Source: Roseburia lenta (lineage in GTDB: Bacteria; Bacillota; Clostridia; Lachnospirales; Lachnospiraceae). From it: a stretch of DNA of 64,000 nucleotides. Of the stretch, positions 1 to 9,239 are shown one piece after another (the first letter of the stretch is position 1; the number at the start of each line of letters is the position of its first letter). A program made the translations under genes and the position numbers. The stretch spans positions 296,014 through 360,013 of the forward strand of contig NZ_JACOPG010000004.1 of NCBI RefSeq assembly GCF_014287435.1, written 5' to 3'. The notes beneath the pieces were generated by a model. It searched no databases and was not told the origin of the DNA. It worked only from the letters and a program-made list of their open reading frames with translations.

Positions 1-1
1 G

Positions 2-1537
2 GGATATGTTTCTTCAAGAACAGCGGCAGACATTGGACGTAGTTTGCGTAAAAAAGTTTACACCAGTGTTATTTCTTTCTCTGGAAAAGAGATTGATCAG
101 TTCTCGACGGCATCACTGATCACCAGATGTACCAACGATATTCAGCAGGTACAGATGGTAGAAGTTATGCTGCTTCGTATGGTATTGTATGCTCCGGTGC
201 TTGCCATTGGCGGTATTATCATGGTGACCAGGACCGATGCATCCATGAGTTGGATCATTGTTGTGGCGGTCGCTGTTATCATCAGTGTAGTTATGGTACT
301 GATGAAGTTTTCTATGCCGAAGTTTAAGATGATGCAGAAACTCGTTGACCGCATGAATCTGGTTTCACGCGAGATCTTAACGGGTATTCCGGTTATCCGC
401 GCATTCTCACGTGAGGAGCATGAAAAGGAACGCTTCAAGGATGCCAATACAGAACTCATGGAGACACAGTTATATACAAGCCGCATGATGGCATGGATGA
501 TGCCAATTATGATGCTGATCATGAACTGTATTACCGTAGCGATTGTATGGTTTGGTGCAAAGGGAATATCCGCAGGTCATATGCAGGTGGGAGATATGAT
601 GGCATTTATTACATATGCCATGGTCATTGTTATGTCCTTCCTATTGCTTACCATGATGTCTATTATGCTTCCTCGTGCAGGTGTTGCTGCAGAACGTATT
701 CAGGAAGTCATCGGAACGAGATCATCCATCGCAGATGCTGAGCAGTTAGCAGATGATGAGATGGGAGATATCCGTGGAGAACTTGCATTCCATAACGTAA
801 GTTTTGCTTATCCAAATGCTAAGGATAATGTACTGGATGGTCTTGATTTTGAGGCTGAGCCGGGAAAAACGACGGCGATTATCGGAAGCACGGGATGTGG
901 TAAGTCGACACTTCTAAATCTGATTCCACGTCTTTATGACGTGACAGAAGGAAGTATTACTTTGGATGGTGTAGATATTCGTACCATATCACAAAAGAAA
1001 CTGCGCGATGCCATAGGGTATGTTCCGCAGAAGGCTGTCCTGTTTTCGGGAGACATCCGCTCTAATATCAAATATGCGGATGAGACGATTTCGGATGACA
1101 GGATGGAAGAGGCTGCTGCCATTGCACAGGCAACAGAATTTGTCGAAGAAAAAAAGAAAAAGTACGACAGCCATATTGCGCAGGGGGGATCAAATGTATC
1201 TGGCGGACAGAAGCAGAGACTCTCTATCGCGCGAGCCATTGCGAAAAATCCAAAGATTTATCTCTTTGATGACAGTTTCTCAGCACTGGATTATAAGACA
1301 GATAAGGCACTGCGTGCGGCATTGTTTGAACATGCGAAAGATGCAACAGTTATCATTGTTGCACAGCGTATCAGCACGATCTTACATGCAGATCAGATCC
1401 TGGTCTTGGATGATGGAAAGATTGTCGGAAAAGGAACCCATCAGGAACTTTTGAAGCAATGCCAGGCATATCAGGAGATTGCGGCTTCACAGTTGAGCCA
1501 GCAGGAGATAGAAAAGACGAAAGGAGGCTTAGCCTAA
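2..1537 (+). CDS. ABC transporter permease/ATPase, subunit 1 of a heterodimeric exporter (5' end outside window)
   Basis: Half-size ABC exporter: an N-terminal membrane domain fused to a nucleotide-binding domain. The reading frame is open to the first bases of the window, so the true start lies upstream; 511 residues are visible. The ATPase domain has Walker A GSTGCGKST and signature VSGGQ, but its Walker B reads LFDDSFSALD, with Asp where the catalytic Glu should be, and the H-loop reads AQRIST, with Gln for His. These substitutions mark the degenerate-site subunit of heterodimeric exporters of the BmrCD/TM287-288 kind. The stop codon overlaps the ATG of the next gene (TAATG), so the two are translationally coupled and very likely pair. 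The substrate cannot be read from sequence; drugs, lipids or peptides are typical. Confidence 0.93.
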   Translation, partial: GYVSSRTAADIGRSLRKKVYTSVISFSGKEIDQFSTASLITRCTNDIQQVQMVEVMLLRMVLYAPVLAIGGIIMVTRTDASMSWIIVVAVAVIISVVMVLMKFSMPKFKMMQKLVDRMNLVSREILTGIPVIRAFSREEHEKERFKDANTELMETQLYTSRMMAWMMPIMMLIMNCITVAIVWFGAKGISAGHMQVGDMMAFITYAMVIVMSFLLLTMMSIMLPRAGVAAERIQEVIGTRSSIADAEQLADDEMGDIRGELAFHNVSFAYPNAKDNVLDGLDFEAEPGKTTAIIGSTGCGKSTLLNLIPRLYDVTEGSITLDGVDIRTISQKKLRDAIGYVPQKAVLFSGDIRSNIKYADETISDDRMEEAAAIAQATEFVEEKKKKYDSHIAQGGSNVSGGQKQRLSIARAIAKNPKIYLFDDSFSALDYKTDKALRAALFEHAKDATVIIVAQRISTILHADQILVLDDGKIVGKGTHQELLKQCQAYQEIAASQLSQQEIEKTKGGLA

Positions 1538-3387
1538 TGAGTGAGTCAAATGAAAGAGCAAAAGCACCTCGTCGTCATCATGGTCCTATGGGCGGAGGTC
1601 CGGGCAGACCGGCGGAAAAAGCAAAAGATTTTAAAGGAACACTAAAGAAATTACTGAATTATCTGAGTGTTTATAAAATAGGGATTGCAGTTGTAATCTT
1701 TTTTGCAATTTTAAGTACCATATTTAATGTAATCGGACCAAAGATTTTAAGTAAGGCGACAACAGAGTTGTTCACCGGTCTGGTCGCAAAGATTCAGGGG
1801 ACAGGAAATATTCGTTTTGATGTGATCGGCAAGATTTTATTGATCCTGCTTGCAATTTATATCTTTAGTGCGCTGATGAGTTTTGTGCAGGGATATATTA
1901 TGGCAGGGGTATCGCAAAAGATGACATACCGCATGAGATCGGAAATCTCCGAAAAAATCCATCGACTGCCAATGTCCTATTTTGAATCCAAGACCGTCGG
2001 TGAGATCCTTTCGCGTATCACCAACGATGTCGATACCTTAGGACAGAGTTTGAACCAGAGTGTGACACAGGTGATTACCTCGGTGGCAACAATGGTAGGC
2101 GTACTTGTCATGATGCTTTCCATCAGCCCGCTGATGACCTTGATCGCGCTTGTTATTTTACCGGTTTCTATTGCGCTTGTAATGCTGGTTGTTAAGTTTT
2201 CGCAGAAATACTTTATTGCCCAGCAGAGAACCTTAGGTGAGATCAATGGTCAGGTGGAGGAGACCTTCTCTGGACAGAGCATCGTTAAAGCATTCAACAA
2301 AGAAAAGGATGTTTTAGCGGAGTTTGATACAAGAAACGAAGAGCTTTATAACTCTGCATGGAAGTCACAGTTTTTATCCGGACTGATGCAGCCGATCATG
2401 ACATTTGTTGGAAACCTCGGTTATGTTGCAGTGGCCATTGTCGGAAGTATTCTTGCAGTGGCAGGAACGATCACCGTTGGCGATATTCAGGCATTCATCC
2501 AATATGTAAAGAACTTTACGCAGCCGATCCAGCAGATGGCAAATGTTTCTAACCTCTTGCAGTCTACCGTTGCTGCCGCAGAGCGTGTTTTTGAGTTCTT
2601 AGAAGAGACCGAAGAAGTTGAGACGGAAAACCCAATGATTATGGATCATGTTTCGGGGGCAGTTTCTTTTGAACATGTCAAATTTGGTTACAACGAAGAT
2701 AAGATCATCATCCACGATTTTTCAAGTCAGGTAAAACCGGGACAGATGGTTGCAATTGTAGGACCTACCGGTGCCGGAAAGACAACGATGGTAAAACTAT
2801 TGATGCGTTTTTATGATGTCAACGAAGGCTGCATCAAGATCGACGGCCAGGATATCCGTGCGTTCGGCCGCAGCAATCTGCGAGAACATTTTGGTATGGT
2901 CTTGCAGGATACATGGTTATTTAAGGGAAGCATCATGGAGAATATCCGTTATGGAAAACTCGATGCGACAGATGAAGAAGTGATCGCCGCAGCAAAGGCA
3001 GCGCATGCACATCACTTTATCGAGACCTTGCCGGGTGGTTATGATTTCGTTTTGAATGAAGAAGCAACCAATGTTTCACAGGGACAAAGGCAGTTGCTTA
3101 CCATTGCCAGATCTATACTTGCCGATAATCCAATTCTGATTTTGGATGAAGCGACAAGTTCTGTAGATACCAGAACAGAGCAGAGAATACAGAAGGCAAT
3201 GAATCATCTGATGCAGGGCAGAACAAGTTTTGTCATTGCACACAGATTGTCTACGATCAAAGATGCAGACCTGATCCTTGTTATGAAAGATGGCGATATC
3301 ATCGAGCAGGGCAGCCATGAAGATCTGATCGCTCAAAATGGTTTTTATGCAGAACTCTACAACAGCCAGTTTGAAGAAGTTGGATAA
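1537..3387 (+). CDS. ABC transporter permease/ATPase, subunit 2 of a heterodimeric exporter
   Basis: 616-residue half exporter with an N-terminal membrane domain of several hydrophobic helices and a C-terminal ATPase domain. The frame is open upstream to 1459, but the ATG at 1537 has an AAAGGAGG-type ribosome site at 1520-1527 and overlaps the stop of subunit 1 by one base. Walker A is GPTGAGKTT (about residue 409), Walker B is LILDEATSSVD with the catalytic Glu, and the H-loop His is present (AHRLST). The signature is VSQGQ rather than LSGGQ. This is the reciprocal pattern to subunit 1: the canonical ATP site uses this Walker pair with the VSGGQ of subunit 1, and the degenerate site uses this VSQGQ. 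The N-terminal 35 residues are basic and Gly/Pro-rich. Confidence 0.95.
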   Translation: MSESNERAKAPRRHHGPMGGGPGRPAEKAKDFKGTLKKLLNYLSVYKIGIAVVIFFAILSTIFNVIGPKILSKATTELFTGLVAKIQGTGNIRFDVIGKILLILLAIYIFSALMSFVQGYIMAGVSQKMTYRMRSEISEKIHRLPMSYFESKTVGEILSRITNDVDTLGQSLNQSVTQVITSVATMVGVLVMMLSISPLMTLIALVILPVSIALVMLVVKFSQKYFIAQQRTLGEINGQVEETFSGQSIVKAFNKEKDVLAEFDTRNEELYNSAWKSQFLSGLMQPIMTFVGNLGYVAVAIVGSILAVAGTITVGDIQAFIQYVKNFTQPIQQMANVSNLLQSTVAAAERVFEFLEETEEVETENPMIMDHVSGAVSFEHVKFGYNEDKIIIHDFSSQVKPGQMVAIVGPTGAGKTTMVKLLMRFYDVNEGCIKIDGQDIRAFGRSNLREHFGMVLQDTWLFKGSIMENIRYGKLDATDEEVIAAAKAAHAHHFIETLPGGYDFVLNEEATNVSQGQRQLLTIARSILADNPILILDEATSSVDTRTEQRIQKAMNHLMQGRTSFVIAHRLSTIKDADLILVMKDGDIIEQGSHEDLIAQNGFYAELYNSQFEEVG

Positions 3388-3438
3388 TGTAATCAACTAA
3401 TGTTTATACACACAATTGTCGAAAAAACACAAAAATGG

Positions 3439-3467
3439 ATGACAGACCGGAAGATGAGTGTTATACT
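3439..3467 (+). promoter_or_regulatory. Sigma-A promoter of the chemoreceptor gene
   Basis: ATGACA (3439-3444) and TATACT (3462-3467) separated by 17 bases, each 5/6 to consensus, 28 bases before the coding start. It has no flagellar sigma-28 type -10 (GCCGATAA), so this receptor does not look like part of a SigD regulon. Confidence 0.6.
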
Positions 3468-3495
3468 TTTCTTATAAATTTTGGTAAGGGAAGGG

Positions 3496-5007
3496 ATGAA
3501 TGACATGGAATTGATGCAACGGCAGATGAAGGAAAAGAATCGTGTCGCTTTTACAGTGGCGGTGATTATTACGGGCATTGAACTGGCACTGGCACTTCTT
3601 AGTTTTACACAGGCAGACACGCTGATCGCGAATGCAATCGTACGAACGGTAGTCTGTGCAGTGGCAATGGTACTTTTGATCGTTGTGTATAATAGAAATA
3701 AGGCAGATGAACGGTTTGAAAAGATATTTATGATTACATTGATCGTGGTATATGCTGTTTATATTCTTTCTGTTCGCAGTATCGGTATGTATGCTTTTAT
3801 GTACTTGATCTTATTCTCCATGGCTGTTTATATGCATCCGAAGTGGATCATGGCAGGGGGCATTGCCTTTAGTATCGTCAATGCTATCAAGGTCGTGCAG
3901 TGCAAGGTCATTTATGCGGACGAATCTTTGTTTTCAACCAGTTTCGTTCAGTTGATCTTTGCGGTGGCAACGACGGTGGTTGCTTATATCGTAGTCAAGA
4001 TGATGCAGGATCATCATGCACAGGACAAAGAAGAAGTAGAACGACGTGCAAAAGAACAGCAGACTGTGGCTGAGAATATCATCCGTATGTCCGATGAACT
4101 GGTGCAGATGTTTGAACAGGCGAAGGCGAAGGCAGAACGCCTGACAGAGAGCATGGAGACCAGCAACGGTTCTGTGCAGGAGATTTCTCTGGGTGTTAAG
4201 TCTACGGCGCAGGCGATCGAGCATCAGACCATGATGACCAGTGATATCCAGACCAGTCTGGAAAATGCCGGCAATGGTACGGAACTCATGAAAGAGGCGG
4301 TAGAGGTATCCACAACGACAGTTCAGAACGGAGCCCAGTTGATCGAAGAACTGCGTGAGCAGGCAATCGGAACAGCCCAGATCAACCGTCAGACAAAGGA
4401 TACGACGGACGAACTGAACAACCGTATCAAGGAAGTAGAAGAGATCGTCGGAACCATTCTTAGTATTTCCGGACAGACCAATCTATTAGCCCTCAATGCA
4501 TCCATAGAGGCTGCGAGAGCAGGAGATGCAGGCAAGGGATTTGCGGTTGTTGCAGATGAGATCCGCACCCTTTCTGAGGAGACCAAGGAATCTACCGGCA
4601 AGATTACGGCTATCATTGAAAAACTTACGGTCAATGTAGGAGAGGCATCGGAAAATATGCGCAAGTCTACCGAGTCCGTAGAAAAACAGAATGAGATGAT
4701 CGCTACAACTGCAGAAAACTTCAAGTTGATCGAGGAAAAGATGCAGGAAGCATATACAGAGATTCAGAGTCTGAGCGGAGAGGTTAATGATATCCTAACA
4801 TCCAACAGTCAGATTAGCGACAGCATTACAGACCTGTCTGCAACCAGTGAAGAAGTGGCTGCATCATCTGAGAGTTGTACAACAGTCTTTGGACAGAGTG
4901 TGGCAGATCTAGAGACACTGAATGAACAGTTGAATCAGATCTTCCGTATTGCTGAGAATCTCAAGGATGTGGCAGAACAGGAAAATGACATGATTGTGTC
5001 AGAATAG
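3496..5007 (+). CDS. Methyl-accepting chemotaxis protein with a multi-TM sensor region
   Basis: Chemoreceptor of about 503 residues. The first 170 residues hold about six hydrophobic segments with short loops and no large extracellular domain. They are followed directly by a coiled-coil signalling domain, with no recognisable HAMP domain. The hairpin tip (about residues 326-350) has the family-defining run around [17 protein letters not shown], followed by FAVVADEIR, which docks CheA and CheW. The start is ambiguous between ATG 3496 and ATG 3505: the purine-rich stretch at 3485-3495 could serve either. No che genes lie nearby. A strong terminator follows at 5038. The ligand is unknown; a sensor made only of membrane helices suggests a signal within or near the membrane. 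Confidence 0.9.
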   Translation: MNDMELMQRQMKEKNRVAFTVAVIITGIELALALLSFTQADTLIANAIVRTVVCAVAMVLLIVVYNRNKADERFEKIFMITLIVVYAVYILSVRSIGMYAFMYLILFSMAVYMHPKWIMAGGIAFSIVNAIKVVQCKVIYADESLFSTSFVQLIFAVATTVVAYIVVKMMQDHHAQDKEEVERRAKEQQTVAENIIRMSDELVQMFEQAKAKAERLTESMETSNGSVQEISLGVKSTAQAIEHQTMMTSDIQTSLENAGNGTELMKEAVEVSTTTVQNGAQLIEELREQAIGTAQINRQTKDTTDELNNRIKEVEEIVGTILSISGQTNLLALNASIEAARAGDAGKGFAVVADEIRTLSEETKESTGKITAIIEKLTVNVGEASENMRKSTESVEKQNEMIATTAENFKLIEEKMQEAYTEIQSLSGEVNDILTSNSQISDSITDLSATSEEVAASSESCTTVFGQSVADLETLNEQLNQIFRIAENLKDVAEQENDMIVSE

Positions 5008-5037
5008 AAGGTTTGCCGGCCTACTGGCGAGCAAGTA

Positions 5038-5066
5038 AAGGGTTGCAGAAAGCAACCCTTTTTTTT
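5038..5066 (+). terminator. Intrinsic terminator after the chemoreceptor
   Basis: Perfect 9-bp stem AAGGGTTGC / GCAACCCTT with a 5-base loop, followed by eight T. Confidence 0.9.
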
Positions 5067-5080
5067 ATAATGAAGGCTGA

Positions 5081-5110
5081 TTGAAAAACTGCAGAAGTAT
5101 AACATATATA
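5081..5110 (+). promoter_or_regulatory. Likely promoter of metH
   Basis: TTGAAA (5081-5086) and TATATA (5105-5110) with 18 bases between, just after the upstream terminator and 22 bases before the metH start. The short leader leaves no room for a SAM or B12 riboswitch. Confidence 0.45.
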
Positions 5111-5132
5111 AAGATAAAAGGAAGAAACAAAG

Positions 5133-7559
5133 ATGACAAAGCAGGAACTACAGGATCTTTTTCAAAAAGGACCGATCATATTGGATGGAGCAACGGGCTC
5201 AAACCTGATGGCAAAGGGTATGCCTATGGGAGTATGCCCGGAGGATTGGATCTATCATCACAAGGAGGCGATCGTTTCCTTACAAAAGGCATATGTCGAG
5301 GCGGGAACACAGATTTTGTATGCACCGACTTTTACAGCAAATCGCATCAAATTAGCAGAATATGGCATGGAAGACCGCTTAGAAGAATTGAATCGTGCCA
5401 TGGTGCGCTACAGTAGGGAAGCGGCAGGAGATCGGGCATTTGTTGCCGGAGATCTTACCATGACGGGCAGACAGTTATATCCGGTCGGAGATCTCATGTT
5501 TGAGGATCTTGTGGATGTCTATAAGGAGCAGGTGAGGGCAATCTTAAAGGAGGGTGTGGATCTCTTTGTGATTGAAACCATGATGAGTTTGCAGGAATGT
5601 CGTGCGGCTCTTTTGGCAGTCAAGGAAACCTGTGATCTTCCGGTTATGATCTCCTTGACCTACAATGAGGACGGCAGAACTCTGTATGGCACATCGCCTG
5701 AGATCGCCATGGTTGTTTTAGAGCATATGGGCGCGGATATTGTCGGCGTGAACTGTTCGACCGGACCTCTTGCTATGATCCCTTTGGTAAAGGCTATGCT
5801 GCCTTATGCGGATATCCCGATCATGGTCAAACCCAATGCCGGCATGCCGGAACTGGAAAACGGAGAGACCGTCTATAAGATGACGCCGGAGGAGTTTGCG
5901 GATGCCTGCGAACAATTAGTAGATGCCGGAGCATCGGTCGTGGGTGGCTGCTGTGGTACCAGACCGGATCATATCAAGGCGCTGGCAGACTGTATGCGTG
6001 GCAAGAAAGTGGAGCCGATCCAAAAGAAGAACAGACCGGTGCTGACCTCGGAGCGTGGCTTTGTGGAGGTGACGCTGGACGGTGGCTTTAAGGTTGTGGG
6101 AGAGCGTATCAACCCGACCGGAAAAAAGGCATTGCAGGAAGAACTGCGGTCAGGCAGTATGCAGATGGTACGTCAGTTTGCCAGAGATCAGGAGATCGCA
6201 GGAGCAGCCATTCTGGATGTGAATATGGGAACGAACGGTATTGACGAAAAAGCGACTATGCTGGATGCCATCTATGAGGTGATATCGACGGTAGATCTGC
6301 CGCTTTCCATCGATACTTCTTATGTGGATGTCATGGAGGCAGCCCTTCGTATCTATCCGGGACGAGCCCTCATCAATTCTATTTCCTGCGAAGCAGAAAA
6401 AATGAAAGAACTTTTGCCGATCGCCAAAAAGTACGGAGCCATGTTTGTTCTGCTTCCACTTTCACAGGCAGGACTGCCAAAGGATCTGGACGAAAAGAAA
6501 GAACATATTACCCATGTATTAGAGGCGGCGCGTGCGATCGGATTGCAGGATAACGATGCTGTGGTCGATGTCCTGGTGGCGACTGTGGGAGCCAATCCGT
6601 CGGCGGCTTTGGAATGTTTTGAGACGATTTCCTATTGCAAGGATACTCTACATCTGCCTACTATCTGTGGACTTTCCAATATTTCTTTTGGTATGCCACA
6701 GCGTATCTTTGTCAATACGGCATTTTTGAATGTGGCTCTTTCCAAGGGACTGACCATGGCGATTGCCAACCCATCACAGGAACTCCTCATGTATACGGCG
6801 TTGGCTACAGATCTTTTGCTTGGTAAGGAAGGGGCATCAGAGCGCTACTTGGGAACAGTACCTACGACAGCCATGAAGATGGTCGGCTCCAAGGATGTCA
6901 AGGCAGATAGCCAGACGAAAGAAGAGGCTCATCACCCGATCTTTGACTGCGTGGTAAAGGGAGACAAGGAATCCATCATACGGGAAGTAAAAAAAGAGGT
7001 GGAAGCGGGAGAGAAACCGTCGGCTGTGATCGAAAAGTATCTGATCCCGGGCATCAATCAGGTGGGAGAATATTACGACAACAAAAAATATTTTCTCCCA
7101 CAGTTGATCGCGGGAGCCAATGCCATGAAAGAAGCCATGGAGTATTTAGAGCCACTGCTTCTGGCAGGCAAAAAGGATGAGGCGAAGGCGACCGTCGTCA
7201 TTGCGACCGTAGAGGGCGACATCCACGATATTGGCAAAAATCTGGTGGTGCTCATGCTCAAGAACTATGGTTATCGTGTCTTTGACATGGGAAAAGATGT
7301 GCCGGCAGAGTCGATCGTAAATAAAGCGATAGAAGAAAATGCACAGATTATCGGTCTGTCAGCCCTTATGACTACGACCATGATGCGAATGAAAGATGTC
7401 GTGGATCTGGCAAAGGAAAAAGGCTGTCAGGCAAAGATCATCATTGGTGGTGCCTGTATCACGGAGAGTTTTGCGGAGGAGATCGGGGCAGACGGTTATT
7501 CCAAGGATGCGTCAGAGTGTGTCAAACTGATAGATTCCCTTATCCAGTCCAAATTGTAG
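5133..7559 (+). CDS. metH: Cobalamin-dependent methionine synthase (short form)
   Basis: 808-residue enzyme that moves a methyl group from methyl-tetrahydrofolate through cobalamin to homocysteine. Domains in order: homocysteine-binding barrel (about 1-290) with zinc-ligand cysteines in GVNCSTG and GGCCGTRP; pterin-binding barrel (about 310-570) opening with GERINPTG; cobalamin cap helices; and a Rossmann cobalamin domain with the DIHDIG motif (about 696-701) whose His ligates cobalt. The C-terminal AdoMet-dependent reactivation domain of the 1,200-residue E. coli enzyme is missing, as is usual in Clostridia and Thermotoga, so reactivation needs a separate protein that is not in this window. 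The ATG at 5133 follows AAAGGAAG. Confidence 0.96.
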   Translation: MTKQELQDLFQKGPIILDGATGSNLMAKGMPMGVCPEDWIYHHKEAIVSLQKAYVEAGTQILYAPTFTANRIKLAEYGMEDRLEELNRAMVRYSREAAGDRAFVAGDLTMTGRQLYPVGDLMFEDLVDVYKEQVRAILKEGVDLFVIETMMSLQECRAALLAVKETCDLPVMISLTYNEDGRTLYGTSPEIAMVVLEHMGADIVGVNCSTGPLAMIPLVKAMLPYADIPIMVKPNAGMPELENGETVYKMTPEEFADACEQLVDAGASVVGGCCGTRPDHIKALADCMRGKKVEPIQKKNRPVLTSERGFVEVTLDGGFKVVGERINPTGKKALQEELRSGSMQMVRQFARDQEIAGAAILDVNMGTNGIDEKATMLDAIYEVISTVDLPLSIDTSYVDVMEAALRIYPGRALINSISCEAEKMKELLPIAKKYGAMFVLLPLSQAGLPKDLDEKKEHITHVLEAARAIGLQDNDAVVDVLVATVGANPSAALECFETISYCKDTLHLPTICGLSNISFGMPQRIFVNTAFLNVALSKGLTMAIANPSQELLMYTALATDLLLGKEGASERYLGTVPTTAMKMVGSKDVKADSQTKEEAHHPIFDCVVKGDKESIIREVKKEVEAGEKPSAVIEKYLIPGINQVGEYYDNKKYFLPQLIAGANAMKEAMEYLEPLLLAGKKDEAKATVVIATVEGDIHDIGKNLVVLMLKNYGYRVFDMGKDVPAESIVNKAIEENAQIIGLSALMTTTMMRMKDVVDLAKEKGCQAKIIIGGACITESFAEEIGADGYSKDASECVKLIDSLIQSKL

Positions 7560-7606
7560 AAAAAGTTTGAAAAATAAAAAAATTGAAAAAATTTTTAAAA
7601 AAGTGT

Positions 7607-7635
7607 TGACGAAAGGGTACAAGTATAGTATATTT
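7607..7635 (+). promoter_or_regulatory. tRNA operon promoter
   Basis: TTGACG (7607-7612), 17-base spacer, TATATT (7630-7635), in an A/T-rich stretch 31 bases before tRNA-Val. Confidence 0.75.
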
Positions 7636-7666
7636 AATTTCGGTCGCGACGAGCGGCAATGAAATG

Positions 7667-7738
7667 GGATCTTAGCTCAGCTGGGAGAGCATCTGCCTTA
7701 CAAGCAGAGGGTCATAGGTTCGAGCCCTATAGGTCCCA
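7667..7738 (+). tRNA. tRNA-Val (anticodon TAC)
   Basis: Complete cloverleaf: acceptor GGGATCT / AGGTCCC, anticodon stem TCTGC / GCAGA with loop CTTACAA, and a T-arm containing GGTTCGAGCC. The anticodon TAC reads valine codons. CCA is not encoded. Confidence 0.96.
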
Positions 7739-7755
7739 TTCCAACACTTTAATAT

Positions 7756-7829
7756 GGCGAGGTGGCTCAACTGGCTAGAGCGTCCGGTTCATACCCGGGA
7801 GGTTGAGAGTTCGAGTCTCTCCCTCGCTA
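7756..7829 (+). tRNA. tRNA-Met, elongator (anticodon CAT)
   Basis: Cloverleaf with anticodon loop TTCATAC on stem TCCGG / CCGGG. The acceptor stem ends in a G1-T72 wobble like the B. subtilis elongator. It lacks the three G-C pairs next to the anticodon loop and the unpaired first acceptor position of initiator tRNA, so it is not fMet. A CAT anticodon can also be modified to read Ile (AUA), but the body resembles elongator tRNA-Met. CCA is not encoded. Confidence 0.92.
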
Positions 7830-7836
7830 CTGAATG

Positions 7837-7867
7837 AAGCCTTGATCCTTTGGATTGAGGCTTTTTT
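7837..7867 (+). terminator. Intrinsic terminator after the tRNA pair
   Basis: 12-bp stem AAGCCTTGATCC / GGATTGAGGCTT (two G-T pairs) with loop TTT, then six T. Confidence 0.88.
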
Positions 7868-7885
7868 GCATCACGTTCTTTTTTA

Positions 7886-7915
7886 TTGAAAAGCAACTTG
7901 TGGATATGGTATCAT
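7886..7915 (+). promoter_or_regulatory. Promoter of the ispF-cysE-cysS operon
   Basis: TTGAAA (7886-7891), 18-base spacer, TATCAT (7910-7915), giving a leader of about 70 bases before ispF. No T-box hairpins are visible in this leader, although cysE-cysS is T-box regulated in Bacillus. Confidence 0.5.
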
Positions 7916-7989
7916 ATAGGGTGGTTTTTGAATTTGAAGATCATGTTATATTTTACGGATAAAGACCGTAGAATAGGAGGGAAAGACCT

Positions 7990-8535
7990 ATGCGGATTGG
8001 AACAGGTTATGATGTGCATAAATTAGTGGAAGGTCGTAAGTTGATCTTAGGTGGCGTAGAGGTGCCGCATACGCTTGGTTTATTGGGACATTCGGATGCC
8101 GATGTGCTTTTGCATGCGATCATGGATGCTATCCTTGGCGCGGCAGGACTGGGAGATATCGGTAAACATTTTCCGGATACGGATGAGGCTTATCGCGGGA
8201 TCTCATCTATGAAGTTATTGGAACATGTAGGTGCTTTGCTCGCAGACCACGGTTATGTGGTCGGCAATATTGATGCTACGGTGATCGCACAGCAGCCAAA
8301 ACTGCGCCCTTACATCAGCCGGATGGAGGAAAATGTAGCAAGCGTGCTCGGGATTTCTGTGGATCAGGTCAATATCAAAGCAACGACTGAGGAGCATTTG
8401 GGATTTACCGGAAGAGAAGAAGGCATTTCTTCTCAGGCAGTCTGTTTGTTGGAATCTTTTTATGAGAGCAGCGTAGCCGTTGCTGATTCAGCAAATCGAT
8501 GTTCGTCCTGTCAGGGATGTAGCAAAGAATTTTAA
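7990..8535 (+). CDS. ispF: 2-C-methyl-D-erythritol 2,4-cyclodiphosphate synthase with a Cys-rich tail
   Basis: 181-residue enzyme of the MEP isoprenoid pathway. The N-terminus has the zinc-binding DVH motif (GTGYDVHKL) and the GHSDADV motif that contributes metal and phosphate ligands. It is longer than the usual 157-160 residues: after the normal end (CLLESF) there is a tail of about 24 residues ending in [11 protein letters not shown], which has three closely spaced cysteines. The ATG follows AGGAGGGAAAG. Only 29 bases separate it from cysE, so it heads the following operon. Confidence 0.95.
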   Translation: MRIGTGYDVHKLVEGRKLILGGVEVPHTLGLLGHSDADVLLHAIMDAILGAAGLGDIGKHFPDTDEAYRGISSMKLLEHVGALLADHGYVVGNIDATVIAQQPKLRPYISRMEENVASVLGISVDQVNIKATTEEHLGFTGREEGISSQAVCLLESFYESSVAVADSANRCSSCQGCSKEF

Positions 8536-8564
8536 AAAGAGAATAGACAAAGAGGTTGTTAGTC

Positions 8565-9221
8565 ATGTTTAAACATATAAAGGAAGAATTTGCGGTCATT
8601 CAGGAGAGAGACCCTTCTATCAAAAGTCCGATGGAAGTGATCCTGTATCCGAGTTTTAAGGTTATGATCAGTTACCGCAGGGCGCACAAGTTGTATCTGA
8701 AAGGTCATTATTTCTGGGCAAGATGGATTTCCCAGCGTGCCGCCAGAAGGACCGGGATCGAGATCCATCCGGGAGCAACGATCGGCAAAGGATTTTTTAT
8801 CGATCATGGTACCGGCGTCATCATCGGAGAGACTACGATCATTGGAGATAATGTCACCTTATACCAGGGAGTTACCCTGGGTGGAACCGGTAAGGAGACA
8901 GGCAAGCGTCATCCGACTTTGGAGGATAATGTCATGGTCAGTGCCGGAGCCAAGGTCATCGGTTCCTTTACTGTAGGCAAGAATTCCAAGATCGGTGCAG
9001 GGAGTGTTGTGATCGAGGAAGTGCCGCCCAACTGTACTGTGGTTGGTGTGCCGGGGCATATCGTCAAGCAGAACAATGTCAAGGTGCCGACCAGCGATAT
9101 GGATCAGATCCATTTACCGGATCCGGTACAGGAAGACATCAAGGTCTTGCAACAGGAAAATTCAGAACTGGTCAACCGTGTATTGCAGTTGGAAAATGAA
9201 ATACGCAGTTTAAAGAAATAA
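8565..9221 (+). CDS. cysE: Serine O-acetyltransferase
   Basis: 218-residue trimeric hexapeptide-repeat enzyme that makes O-acetylserine, the acceptor for sulfide in cysteine synthesis. The left-handed beta-helix part carries the family residues in IHPGATIGKGFFIDHG and TLGGTGK. The C-terminus (about 190-218) has leucine heptads and could form a coiled coil. A TTG at 8556 is in frame, but AGAGG (8551-8555) points to the ATG at 8565. Placement directly before cysS couples cysteine supply with its charging, as in B. subtilis. Confidence 0.95.
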   Translation: MFKHIKEEFAVIQERDPSIKSPMEVILYPSFKVMISYRRAHKLYLKGHYFWARWISQRAARRTGIEIHPGATIGKGFFIDHGTGVIIGETTIIGDNVTLYQGVTLGGTGKETGKRHPTLEDNVMVSAGAKVIGSFTVGKNSKIGAGSVVIEEVPPNCTVVGVPGHIVKQNNVKVPTSDMDQIHLPDPVQEDIKVLQQENSELVNRVLQLENEIRSLKK

Positions 9222-9239
9222 GAACATAAGGAGAATTTC

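Noticed and set aside
5067..5132. SAM or cobalamin riboswitch before metH
   Set aside because: The gap is only 66 bases and shows none of the conserved helices.
7756..7829. Initiator tRNA-fMet
   Set aside because: It lacks the three G-C pairs in the anticodon stem and has a G-T first acceptor pair, so it is an elongator.
7916..7989. T-box leader for the cysE-cysS operon
   Set aside because: The leader is about 70 bases with no stem I, no T-box sequence and no terminator.
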